The position numbers and the translations under genes were made by a program. From Methylomonas sp. MK1 (GTDB lineage: Bacteria > Pseudomonadota > Gammaproteobacteria > Methylococcales > Methylomonadaceae): a DNA stretch of 64,000 bases. The stretch covers positions 1,488,001 through 1,552,000 of the forward strand of contig NZ_AQOV01000001.1 of NCBI RefSeq assembly GCF_000365425.1, in the 5' to 3' direction. A model generated the notes under the pieces. The model was not told where the DNA came from. It ran no database searches and saw only the letters and a program-made list of their open reading frames with translations. Below, in pieces: positions 56,110 to 64,000 of the stretch (position 1 is its first letter; every line of letters starts with the position of its first letter).

Positions 56110-57249
56110 CTAGTCGCCGCTGTTCGTCCATTGCCGGCGATAATCGGCATAGCTGTCACGTTTTTGCAGTACCCAGCGGGCCGGATTAACGCCATAAACA
56201 TCCGGCAGCTTATAACCGTTGAACCGGTTGGCCTTGATCAGCGAATACGCCCCCACATCGGCAAACACTAAGCGCTCGCCAACCTCGGGAATCCGACCAA
56301 ACCGATATTCGCCGAACACATCGCCGGCCAAGCAGGTCGAGCCAGCCAAAATTGCCGACTGTTCACCGGCACTATCTTCTTCGCGCAAATGCGGTTTCAT
56401 CTGGTATTCGAACACCTCCGGATGATGATTCACCGAGGTATCCAAAATCAATACATCCTTGCCGTCACTGACAAACCGATCCAACACGGTGGTCAACAAA
56501 TAACCGGCATTACCGACCACCCCCTTTCCCGGCTCCACATACACATCAATGCCAAATTCGACACACACCTGCCTAATCAACTCGGCAACATCCTGGGGAT
56601 CGGCGATGGCGTTATACAAATACCCTCCTCCCAGATTCAGCCACTTAAGCCGACTGCATTTTAGAATGGGCCGCAACTTTTCCAGCGTTTGTTGCAAGGG
56701 CTTAAAATCCCGGCAAGCAAAGACTGTGTGAAAATGCAATCCTTCAACATCGGCCGGCAAACCATCCCGCAGCAGTTCGATATCGACCCCCAATTTGGAA
56801 TGCGGCCGGCAAGGGTCATAGCGTTGATCATCGGCAAAAGACAGCTTGGGGTTGACGCGTAGCCCTGGCGAATAATCGCGGACTGACGCCTGTAGCCGCT
56901 GATGCTGCGGCAAGGAGTTGAAACTGATATGACTACAAAGTCGACCCAACTCAGCGAACTCGTCGGGGCGCATGCCCGGCGTGGTCAAATGGATGCTAGC
57001 CCCCGCATCTGCCAACACCTCGCTTGCCAATCGCGCCTCGAACAGGGAGCTGACCGAAAAGCCGTCGACTTGATCTTTTATCAGCGCCAACAATGCCGCT
57101 AGAGGCAACGCCTTCATCGAATACAAAATTTTGCAGCCGCTTGCTTGCCTTATCGTTTGCAGAGGTTTTAGATTGGCAAGAATTCGCGCTTCGTCCAACA
57201 CCAAGGCAGGGCTGGTTGGAATCTGTCGTTTTAACTCTTCCCACTTCAT
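56110..57249 (-). CDS. nspC: Carboxynorspermidine/carboxyspermidine decarboxylase-like (NspC)
   Basis: This 379-residue fold III PLP decarboxylase has Lys46 in LYSMKALP, binding PLP, and the VEPGKGVVG phosphate-binding segment. A late catalytic cysteine lies in STCLAGDVFGEY. The family includes NspC, which makes (nor)spermidine from its carboxylated precursor, and other amino-acid decarboxylases; the length and SxxFEARLA/CLAGDVFGEY blocks favour NspC. The partner carboxyspermidine dehydrogenase is not in the window. Its ATG overlaps the 5-FCL stop (4 bp). Confidence 0.85.
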   Translation of the reverse strand: MKWEELKRQIPTSPALVLDEARILANLKPLQTIRQASGCKILYSMKALPLAALLALIKDQVDGFSVSSLFEARLASEVLADAGASIHLTTPGMRPDEFAELGRLCSHISFNSLPQHQRLQASVRDYSPGLRVNPKLSFADDQRYDPCRPHSKLGVDIELLRDGLPADVEGLHFHTVFACRDFKPLQQTLEKLRPILKCSRLKWLNLGGGYLYNAIADPQDVAELIRQVCVEFGIDVYVEPGKGVVGNAGYLLTTVLDRFVSDGKDVLILDTSVNHHPEVFEYQMKPHLREEDSAGEQSAILAGSTCLAGDVFGEYRFGRIPEVGERLVFADVGAYSLIKANRFNGYKLPDVYGVNPARWVLQKRDSYADYRRQWTNSGD

Positions 57250-57845
57250 CGCCGAGCATGCCTGTTGCCCGCATAAATCGCGCGCTCGGTAACCACATAG
57301 TCCATAAACACATCATGAGCAGCCATCTCGACCTGCGGCAGTAATTGCGCTTCGTAACAAACCGCCGCTAACATCGTATCGGCACGTACTTTTTGCAGTA
57401 GTCGGTCGTAATAACCGGCACCATTGCCCAAGCGTCCGCCTTGCTTATCAAACGCCACACCCGGCACGATGATCACATCCAGCTCTGCGGCGCCCACTTG
57501 CTTTGCGGGCTCTAGCCAGCGTTCGCGAGGCGGTTCGAGAATATTCCACATTCCGGGCTGCAGCTCGCCGATTGATTGCAAATGCCAGAGTCCTAGTTGC
57601 TTCTGGCCCTCGGCATCGACCGCGCAATAAGGTACAACGATGCGTTTATCGCTATCCAGCTCGGCGACGACGGTTGCCAGGGTCCGCACCTCGGAACGGC
57701 AATGCAGATACCACATGACCGTCCGCGCGGCTTGATACCAGGGCTGCTCTAAAACACGCCGGCAAATTTCGGCGCTGACCGCATCCTTATCGGCCTGCGC
57801 ATTACGCGCCGCATAGGCAATTAGGCGTTGTTCGAGTTTATTCAT
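57246..57845 (-). CDS. 5-formyltetrahydrofolate cyclo-ligase
   Basis: The protein is 199 residues from ATG at 57845, overlapping the miaA end by 8 bp. Conserved blocks: VMWYLHCRSEVRT, RIVVPYC, and the ATP-binding GGRLGNGAGYYDRLL. It converts 5-formyl-THF to 5,10-methenyl-THF, recycling a folate dead end. It follows miaA and precedes nspC with overlapping ends, so the three are one transcript. Confidence 0.93.
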   Translation of the reverse strand: MNKLEQRLIAYAARNAQADKDAVSAEICRRVLEQPWYQAARTVMWYLHCRSEVRTLATVVAELDSDKRIVVPYCAVDAEGQKQLGLWHLQSIGELQPGMWNILEPPRERWLEPAKQVGAAELDVIIVPGVAFDKQGGRLGNGAGYYDRLLQKVRADTMLAAVCYEAQLLPQVEMAAHDVFMDYVVTERAIYAGNRHARR

Positions 57846-58776
57846 GCGTACGGCAATATGCCAAGGATTGTCCAAGCAGGTCTTCAGAGCCACTGATCAA
57901 ATGCTGGGCATCCTGCTCCTTGCGCAGCCAGGTAAATTGGCGTTTGGCCAGTTGCCGGGTGGCGATGATGGCTTTGTCCCGCATTGTTGTCAGGTCGTAT
58001 TCGCCGTTGAGATAGGACCAAGCCTGCCGGTAACCGACGCAGCGAATCGACGGCATGCTTTCGTCCAGATCGCCGCGTTGCCATAAAGCCTGGACTTCAT
58101 CGAGAAAACCTTGTTTTAGCATTAGATCGAAGCGCTCGGCAATCTTATCGTGCAAGGTACTGCGCTGCTCCGGTGCAATGATCAACTTGATAAACTTATA
58201 CGGATGTTCGGCTTGCTGATCGGTGTCGAAAAAACTGGATAGCGACCGACCACTGATTTCAAAAACTTCCAAAGCGCGTTGCACGCGTTGCGGATCGTTG
58301 ACGTGGATCCGCGCCGCCGCTTGCGGATCGACTTGCGCCAGGCGGGCATGCAACACGTCTTTGCCCAGGGTTTGCAATTCGTCGTCCAGTCGCTGGCGAA
58401 TCGCCGGATCGGCTGCCGGCAATTGCGCCAAACCCTGAGTCAAGGCGCTGAAGTACAACATCGTACCGCCCACTAAAACCGGCAACTTGCCACGCGCAGT
58501 AATGTCCAGCATCAAGGCCAAAGCGCGGTCGCGAAATTGGCCGGTGGAAAAACTCTCACTGGGATCGAGAATGTCGATCAAATGATGCGGCACGCCGCCG
58601 CGCTCAGCGAGGGTCGGTTTGGCGGTACCGATGTTCATGCCCCGATAAACCAAGGCCGAATCGACGCTGATAATCTCGGCATTCAAGGCTTGGGCCATCG
58701 CCACGCCGAGCGCGGTCTTGCCGGATGCGGTCGGTCCCATCAACAGGATGGCCGACGGTTTATTTATGTCAATCAT
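57838..58776 (-). CDS. miaA: tRNA dimethylallyltransferase MiaA
   Basis: The protein has 312 residues with P-loop GPTASGKT (14-21), SVDSALVYRGMNIGTAKPT, and PHHLIDILDPSESFSTGQFRDRAL. A C-terminal QLAKRQFTWLRKE matches the family. It adds the isopentenyl group at A37 of tRNAs. It abuts mutL directly, with no gap between the mutL stop and its start codon. Confidence 0.97.
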   Translation of the reverse strand: MIDINKPSAILLMGPTASGKTALGVAMAQALNAEIISVDSALVYRGMNIGTAKPTLAERGGVPHHLIDILDPSESFSTGQFRDRALALMLDITARGKLPVLVGGTMLYFSALTQGLAQLPAADPAIRQRLDDELQTLGKDVLHARLAQVDPQAAARIHVNDPQRVQRALEVFEISGRSLSSFFDTDQQAEHPYKFIKLIIAPEQRSTLHDKIAERFDLMLKQGFLDEVQALWQRGDLDESMPSIRCVGYRQAWSYLNGEYDLTTMRDKAIIATRQLAKRQFTWLRKEQDAQHLISGSEDLLGQSLAYCRTHE

Positions 58777-60657
58777 CTATTGACCGCGCATGAAGAATCG
58801 ATCCAAATCCTGATGACTCAGTGCCACCCAGGTCGGCCGGCCGTGATTGCATTGACCGATGCGCTCGGTCTGCTCCATATCCCGCAGCAAGGCGTTCATT
58901 TCTTCGATGCTGAGTTTGCGCTTGGCGCGCACCGAGCTATGACAAGCCATGGTCGCCAAAATCGCGTTAAGACTTTCCTGGGCTTTGTGGCTGACGCCGT
59001 GGGTGGCCAGATCGGCCAGAATATCGCGCACCAACTGATCGACATCGGCTTTTGCCAGCAAAGCCGGCGTGGCTCTCAGCACCACCGTTTCCGGGCCGGA
59101 ACGGTTGATCTCAAAGCCAAGCCCCGTGAAAAACTCGTGTTCTTGCTCGGCCAAGTCGGCCTCGGCAGCGGTGACTTGCAACTTGATCGGCAGCAACAAC
59201 GGCTGGGAAACAATTGCGCGATTGTGATAATGCTGTTTCAGCCGTTCATACGTCACCCGTTCATGGGCGGCGTGGGCATCCACCAAAATAATGCCGTTGG
59301 CAGTTTCCGCCAGGATATAAATATTGTGAATATGCGCCAGCGCAAAGCCCAAGGGTGGGATCGCTGATTCCACAGCAGCCTGGGTTGGGGCAGCATGGTC
59401 GGTTTGCGGATACAGTTTGCCGTAAGCTTTGATTTGCTCGGCCACGTCGGACAAGTTGGCTCGTTCGGGCGGGTAGCGATAAGCGTCGAATGCTTCGGGG
59501 GCCACGCGTTGTGACACGCTATCCAAACCCGACTCAGGCATCGTCAGCGGTAAAGAGGTTTGTTGATTCAAAGGTGTCCGCAACGGCGCTGTCGGCGTTT
59601 GCGCTGCCGAATAATCACCCACAGTTTCGATCTGCTGTGCAACTTGCGTCCCGCCGGGCCGTTGATCGGCCAAGCTGCGATGCAGCGCCTGAAACAGAAA
59701 ATCATGCACCATCCGCCCTTCCCTAAACCGCACTTCCAGTTTGGTCGGGTGGGCGTTGACATCGACCAAGGCCGGATCGAGTTCCAGATACAGCACAAAC
59801 ACCGAATGCCGGCCATGGTACAACACATCCTGGTAAGCCTGTTTCACCGCATGGGCGACTAACCTATCCTTGATCAAACGGCCATTGACGTAAAAAAACT
59901 GCATATCCTGCTGGCTGCGGGAGAAAGTCGGCAAGCCGACCCAGCCGTGCAGATGTAAACCGGAGGCGGCAAAGTCGATCTTTACGCTGTTCTCGACAAA
60001 CGCCGAGCCGCAAATTGCAGCGATACGTTTTTCCTGAGCCTCCTGAGTTGCCGCCGGCTTCAGGTTCAGCACTTCGCGCTGATTGTGATTCAACACAAAA
60101 CCGACATCGAAACGCGCCAAAGCCAGTTTTTGAATCAGGCTCTCGATGTGGGTAAACTCGGTTTTCTCGGCTTTTAAGAACTTGCGGCGAGCCGGCGTGT
60201 TGTAAAACAGGTCGCGCACATCCACAGTCGTGCCGGGCGGATGCGGGTCGGGTTGCGGATCAAAGTTTCGCTCGGTGCCGTCGGCGCTGACTTGCCAGGC
60301 ACATTCGGCGTCAGCGGTACGAGAGATCAAAGTCAAACGCGCCACCGAGCTGATGCTGGGCAAAGCCTCGCCGCGAAACCCCATGCTGATCACATGCTCC
60401 AAATCGTCCAAGGAGGCAATCTTGCTGGTGGCATGCCGAGATAAGGCCAGCGCCAAATCATCTTTAACGATGCCGCAACCATTGTCGCGAATCCGGATTT
60501 GCCGAGTGCCACCCTGCTCCACATCGATGTGAATCTGAGTGGCGCCGGCATCGAAACAATTTTCCACCAATTCTTTGACCACGGACGCCGGGCGCTCGAC
60601 CACCTCGCCGGCTGCGATTTGATTGACTAATTGAGTGGGTAAAGCATGAATCCGCAT
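58777..60657 (-). CDS. mutL: DNA mismatch repair protein MutL
   Basis: The protein has 626 residues. GHKL ATPase motifs: QIAAGEVVERPASVVKELVENCFDAGA, DNGCGI, ATSKI and GFRGEAL. The C-terminal dimerisation domain includes HAAHERVTYERL and ACHSSVRAKRKL. No DQHA(X)2E(X)4E endonuclease motif is seen (the equivalent is DAHAAHERV without the rest), as expected for a Dam/MutH-type system. It couples MutS recognition to downstream repair. First part of the mutL-miaA run. Confidence 0.97.
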   Translation of the reverse strand: MRIHALPTQLVNQIAAGEVVERPASVVKELVENCFDAGATQIHIDVEQGGTRQIRIRDNGCGIVKDDLALALSRHATSKIASLDDLEHVISMGFRGEALPSISSVARLTLISRTADAECAWQVSADGTERNFDPQPDPHPPGTTVDVRDLFYNTPARRKFLKAEKTEFTHIESLIQKLALARFDVGFVLNHNQREVLNLKPAATQEAQEKRIAAICGSAFVENSVKIDFAASGLHLHGWVGLPTFSRSQQDMQFFYVNGRLIKDRLVAHAVKQAYQDVLYHGRHSVFVLYLELDPALVDVNAHPTKLEVRFREGRMVHDFLFQALHRSLADQRPGGTQVAQQIETVGDYSAAQTPTAPLRTPLNQQTSLPLTMPESGLDSVSQRVAPEAFDAYRYPPERANLSDVAEQIKAYGKLYPQTDHAAPTQAAVESAIPPLGFALAHIHNIYILAETANGIILVDAHAAHERVTYERLKQHYHNRAIVSQPLLLPIKLQVTAAEADLAEQEHEFFTGLGFEINRSGPETVVLRATPALLAKADVDQLVRDILADLATHGVSHKAQESLNAILATMACHSSVRAKRKLSIEEMNALLRDMEQTERIGQCNHGRPTWVALSHQDLDRFFMRGQ

Positions 60658-60741
60658 CGGCTGCGCTCAAAGAAAAGCGCGTATTTTAGCGGATGGAAAT
60701 GAAACGGGGCGAAATGATTCACCCCGTTTTAGATTGGATTA

Positions 60742-62292
60742 TTAGCTGTCTCGCGGAATCTGCAATACTTGGCCGATGCGCACGTTGCCGTCGTTCATCG
60801 CATTGGCCATACGCAAAGCCCGCATGCTGATGCCGTATTGCTGCGCTATACCGGACAGCGTTTCGCCGCGGTTGATCACATGATGAGTGCCGGCATTGCT
60901 CGCCACCATGGTCGGAGCAGCATCCAGCTCTCTAGCCGCCAACACCGGTTTTTGTTCCGGTTTTGCTTTAGCCACCGGTTCATTATCATCCACATCCAAC
61001 GCAGCCAATTGCACGGCTTTGGATTTGCCGGAACGATTCAGCTGGGCCATCATCGTATCGGCCGGCGCATATTGTTTAAAGTGGCCGACAATACCGCTAA
61101 ATACCGCCGATGCCATTTTGTTTTGATAGGCCTTGGTGTTCAAGCGACGCTCTTCTTCCGGATTGGAAATGAAGGCGGTTTCCACCAAAATTGACGGAAT
61201 CTCCGCAGACTTCAACACCACGAAACCGGCTTTTTGCACCGCACTTCTGTGCAGATGCCCAACGCTTTTTACGCTTTTCAGCACCTTGTTACCGACATTC
61301 TGACTGGCTTCTTTTGCGGCTTTGTTAGATAAGTCCATCAATACCGAGGTCAAGGTGTCATCCCGGTCCTCGCCGGCACCGCCGCCATCGACTGCGTTTT
61401 CGCTGGCTGCCAACCACCCGGCGCCTGCGCTGGAAGCGCCCTTGCTGGCCAAGGTATAGACAGATGCGCCATGGGCTTGGCTATCGCTGAACGCATCGGC
61501 GTGGATGGACACGAACAAATCGGCTTTGGCGGCTCGGGCAATGCGGCGGCGTTCGTTTAATTTCACAAAATAATCGCCGTCGCGAATCATCACCGCTTTC
61601 ATGCCCGGCTGGCTATTGACCATACCTTGCAGACTCTTGGCAATTGCAAAGACCACGTCTTTTTCCTGGGTGCCGTTTGCGCCCTGCGCACCGACGTCCT
61701 TACCGCCATGGCCGGCATCGATAGCAACGATGATGTTACGACCTTTGGCTTTGGATACGGATTTAACCGCGACAGGTTTGGCAATGGTCTCCGATTTCTT
61801 GCTGGATTTATCGACTTTTTCGGCAACGGCAACCACTGGGGTAGCTGCCGGCTTTTCAGTTTTAAGCGCCGCAACCGGAGTAAACGCTCTTTCCGCTGGC
61901 TTGGCTGCCAACTGAGGTTGCACCGGCTGGTCTTTTGCCGCCAAATCAATTTGCAAATTCTTGCCGACCATCGCCACCTTGGCGTCCGCATCGGCTTTCA
62001 ATTCAACGACGATACGCAAATCTTTGTTGTTCCGCATCGCGCTCCGGGCAAAGCCGAACAAAGGATGATCGGCGGCAGGTTGATTCAAACCCTGCGCCAT
62101 TTTGGCATCGACAAAATCCACGACCAACCGGTTAGGACTTTTCAACACAAACGCGTGATGCTTGACCGTGCTCGGCAAATTGACCAGCAGTTGATTGGCC
62201 GATGAATAAGTGACCGCACCCAGTTCAGTCTGAGCCGCGAATGCGGAAAACGTGGGCAATAACAAACCCCATATCCAGAAAATTTTAGACAT
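60742..62292 (-). CDS. amiB: N-acetylmuramoyl-L-alanine amidase (AmiB/AmiC type) with AMIN and LysM domains
   Basis: The protein is 516 residues from ATG at 62292; several in-frame starts lie just upstream, and I chose this because of a GGGG site nine bases before it and a compact signal peptide (1-20). An AMIN domain (about 25-135) is followed by a Lys/Ala/Pro linker. The Amidase_3 domain holds the zinc ligands in AIDAGHGGKD, the Glu at QEKDV, VSIHADAF and LVETAFISNPEE. A C-terminal LysM follows (HHVINRGETLSGIAQQYGISMRALRMAN). It splits daughter cell walls at division, under EnvC/NlpD control. The gene follows tsaE by 11 bp. Confidence 0.95.
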   Translation of the reverse strand: MSKIFWIWGLLLPTFSAFAAQTELGAVTYSSANQLLVNLPSTVKHHAFVLKSPNRLVVDFVDAKMAQGLNQPAADHPLFGFARSAMRNNKDLRIVVELKADADAKVAMVGKNLQIDLAAKDQPVQPQLAAKPAERAFTPVAALKTEKPAATPVVAVAEKVDKSSKKSETIAKPVAVKSVSKAKGRNIIVAIDAGHGGKDVGAQGANGTQEKDVVFAIAKSLQGMVNSQPGMKAVMIRDGDYFVKLNERRRIARAAKADLFVSIHADAFSDSQAHGASVYTLASKGASSAGAGWLAASENAVDGGGAGEDRDDTLTSVLMDLSNKAAKEASQNVGNKVLKSVKSVGHLHRSAVQKAGFVVLKSAEIPSILVETAFISNPEEERRLNTKAYQNKMASAVFSGIVGHFKQYAPADTMMAQLNRSGKSKAVQLAALDVDDNEPVAKAKPEQKPVLAARELDAAPTMVASNAGTHHVINRGETLSGIAQQYGISMRALRMANAMNDGNVRIGQVLQIPRDS

Positions 62293-62336
62293 CTGCTGCA
62301 TACCCCACATTTCCACTAGTGACAACTTCGTTGAAA

Positions 62337-62807
62337 TTATAGCAGTAGGTTATTGTTTTTCCAGTTTAGTTTTATATCGCTTAGCCGATTTTTTGCTAAC
62401 ACCTTGATTTCAGCGGTACGTTGTTGCTGAAAATAATTCAACCTTACTTCCAGATCGGCCATAGGCAAAAACCCCGCGCCCATTTGCGGCCATTCGATAC
62501 AGCACAACGCGTTTTGATTCAGATAATCATTCATGCCCATCCATTCCAGTTCTTCCGGGTCTTTGAGCCGATACAAATCAAAATGAAACAAACGCCGGCC
62601 GTTGACTTCGTATTCCTCTACCAAAGTATAAGTGGGACTTTTTACCGCGCCATCGTGGCCGGCGGCGCGCAACAAGCCCCTGACCAGCGTGGTTTTGCCG
62701 GCACCCAATTCACCGTACAAAAACAGCAGACATTTTTCCGGCAGTGCTTTCCAGAGTGCGGCACCCAGCGCTTCGGTATCTTCGGAGGTTTCCAGAGTGA
62801 TGTTCAT
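62337..62807 (-). CDS. tsaE: tRNA t6A37 biosynthesis ATPase TsaE
   Basis: The protein has 156 residues with Walker A GELGAGKTT (32-40), SPTYTLVEEYE, and HFDLYRLKDPEELEWMG. TsaE supports the TsaB-TsaD complex in making threonylcarbamoyladenosine on tRNA. Its start overlaps the nnr stop by one base (TAATG), and amiB follows by 11 bp, the standard gammaproteobacterial order. Confidence 0.96.
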   Translation of the reverse strand: MNITLETSEDTEALGAALWKALPEKCLLFLYGELGAGKTTLVRGLLRAAGHDGAVKSPTYTLVEEYEVNGRRLFHFDLYRLKDPEELEWMGMNDYLNQNALCCIEWPQMGAGFLPMADLEVRLNYFQQQRTAEIKVLAKNRLSDIKLNWKNNNLLL

Positions 62808-64000
62808 TAATTTAATAATTTCCTGATTCGTGCCGGCAAATCGCCGGCCAGCAAGCCGCGCTCGCCAAATTCCAAAGCCAGACTGTCAGCCGCTTCGCCA
62901 TGCACATACACACCCAACCGCGTCGCTTCATCCAAGCTCAAACCCTGCGCCAGCAAGCCGCCGATCAAACCCGACAACACATCGCCCATGCCGCCGCTGG
63001 CCATGCCGGGGTTGCCGGTAGTGCCGACATAGACCGTATCGCCGCAGGTAATCAAGGTACCGGCGCCTTTTAACAAACAAGTGCCGCCGTATTGACTGTG
63101 CAAATCCGCCAACGCCGCAAAGCGGTCAGCAGAGATTTGTCCGGCGCTACAGCCCAGCAAGCGCGCGGCTTCGCCGGGGTGTGGCGTTAATATCCAATTC
63201 GCGCGCCGCTTGGGTTGCAAGGACAACAGATTCAAGGCATCGGCATCGATCACGCACGGCTTATCAATGGCCAGCGCCGCGCCGAACATCTCCCTGGCCC
63301 AATCGTCCTGGCCCAGACCGGGCCCGATCACGATGACGCTGGCCTTCTCCAGCAAGGCATGTAGCGCTTCGCCGCATTCCACGCCGTGGCACATTAACTC
63401 CGGTCGACCGATGTTGATCAACCCGCTATGCGATGCGCGGGTGGCGATGCTAACCAGACCGGCGCCGGAACGCAAGGCCGCCTCGCCCGCCAAACGTATC
63501 GCCCCGGTATAACCCAGGTTGCCGCCAATCAACAACACATGCCCGAAACGACCTTTGTGAGCAACCCGGGCGCGGCGCGGCAAGTCGATTTTTTTCAGCA
63601 ATAGCGCGATTGGCGGCATCGCCGCCAACACTGTTGCGTGGAGTTCCAAGGTGCTACAAATAATCTCGCCGCAATATTCGGCTGCTTCGCCGGTAAACAA
63701 GCCACACTTCAAACCGATGAAGGTCACCGTCACATCAGCCTTGACTGCGCACCCTAGGACCGAGCCAGTGTAGGCGTGCAAGCCGGACGGTACATCTACC
63801 GCAATCACCGGACAGCCGGAGGCATTTATCGCCTTAATGGCTAACGCGTAATCTTGCCCGACCTCACGGCTCAAACCGATCCCGAACAAAGCATCGACTA
63901 TGACACCTTGCAGCTTGGATTGCCCGGCTTCGAAGTCGCTGACACGTCCACCAGCCTGTAAAAAATCTTGATAGGCACTCAGAGCGTCACCCGGCAAACC
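62807..64000 (-). CDS. nnr: Bifunctional NAD(P)H-hydrate epimerase/dehydratase Nnr, cut by window edge
   Basis: The frame runs off the right edge, so the start is missing. About 398 residues are visible: the end of the epimerase domain (VIVDALFGIGLSREVG, CPVIAVDVPSGLHAYTG) and a whole ADP-dependent dehydratase domain. The latter has GRFGHVLLIGGNLGYTGAIRLAGEAALRSGAGLVSI, VIGPGLGQDDWA, WILTPHPGEAARLL and NPGMASGGMGDVLSGLIGGLLAQG. It repairs damaged NAD(P)H hydrates. Normally about 490-500 residues, so about 100 are outside the window. It is the first visible gene of the nnr-tsaE-amiB run. Confidence 0.96.
   Translation of the reverse strand, partial: GLPGDALSAYQDFLQAGGRVSDFEAGQSKLQGVIVDALFGIGLSREVGQDYALAIKAINASGCPVIAVDVPSGLHAYTGSVLGCAVKADVTVTFIGLKCGLFTGEAAEYCGEIICSTLELHATVLAAMPPIALLLKKIDLPRRARVAHKGRFGHVLLIGGNLGYTGAIRLAGEAALRSGAGLVSIATRASHSGLINIGRPELMCHGVECGEALHALLEKASVIVIGPGLGQDDWAREMFGAALAIDKPCVIDADALNLLSLQPKRRANWILTPHPGEAARLLGCSAGQISADRFAALADLHSQYGGTCLLKGAGTLITCGDTVYVGTTGNPGMASGGMGDVLSGLIGGLLAQGLSLDEATRLGVYVHGEAADSLALEFGERGLLAGDLPARIRKLLN

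Overview
The window reads as chromosome of a gammaproteobacterium, most likely a methanotroph-type member of Methylococcales (Methylomonas-like). This rests on the mix of an flrBC/fliE-K flagellar block of gammaproteobacterial type, exosortase-sorted (PEP-CTERM and VPxP-type) surface proteins with a PrsT-like TPR protein, hisZ between hflC and purA, and the LPS genes waaA and hldD. No methane oxidation gene lies in the window, so the assignment is an inference. Base composition looks uniform, near 50% GC, and coding density is high. I saw no insertion sequence, prophage, CRISPR array, tRNA or rRNA.

Layout. 1-8950: argA (cut at the left edge), a GDP-mannose Nudix hydrolase, cpdA, rppH, a HAD phosphatase, a TusA-like protein, cysG, a small cytochrome c, an unknown two-TM protein, argG and waaA. 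9585-12359: a very long soluble poly-HAMP chemoreceptor with four exact-period 273-bp repeats. 12836-17186: a sorted surface protein, ppsA, and a small ribbon-helix-helix/membrane-protein pair. 17509-21816: a hairpin cluster and a FecI/FecR/FecA-type iron uptake unit. 22126-24415: a FIST sensor joined to a diguanylate cyclase. 24554-27604: hldD with the rpsF-rpsR-DUF2232-rplI ribosomal operon. 27746-37341: flagellar genes flrB-flrC-fliE-F-G-H-I-J-K. 37534-41435: divergent PrsT-like TPR protein and a PEP-CTERM protein. 41519-44451: argC, a quinone oxidoreductase and a rhodanese. 44580-50904: purA, hisZ, hflC, hflK, hflX, hfq. 51096-57845: ettA, tatD-like, tcdA-like, an unknown, a methyltransferase, a lipoprotein, an nspC-like decarboxylase and 5-formyl-THF cyclo-ligase. 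57838-64000: miaA, mutL, amidase, tsaE, nnr (cut at the right edge).

How the genes work together. Five candidate sigma-54 (-24/-12) promoters are visible, before fliE, flrB, the prsT-like gene and both sorted surface-protein genes. The flagellar and exosortase/surface programmes in this region therefore appear to share RpoN, and flrB and the prsT-like gene share one divergent promoter region. Cyclic nucleotide signalling is also represented: cpdA, a FIST-diguanylate cyclase pair (c-di-GMP), and a CRP-like palindrome upstream of one sorted surface protein. The usual tsaE-amiB-mutL-miaA-hfq-hflX-hflK-hflC-purA cluster is present but split by about 6.9 kb between miaA and hfq.

The least explained items are the RHH/one-TM gene pair with its palindromic promoter, the poly-HAMP receptor repeats, and the unknown genes at 54296-54697 and 5620-6234.
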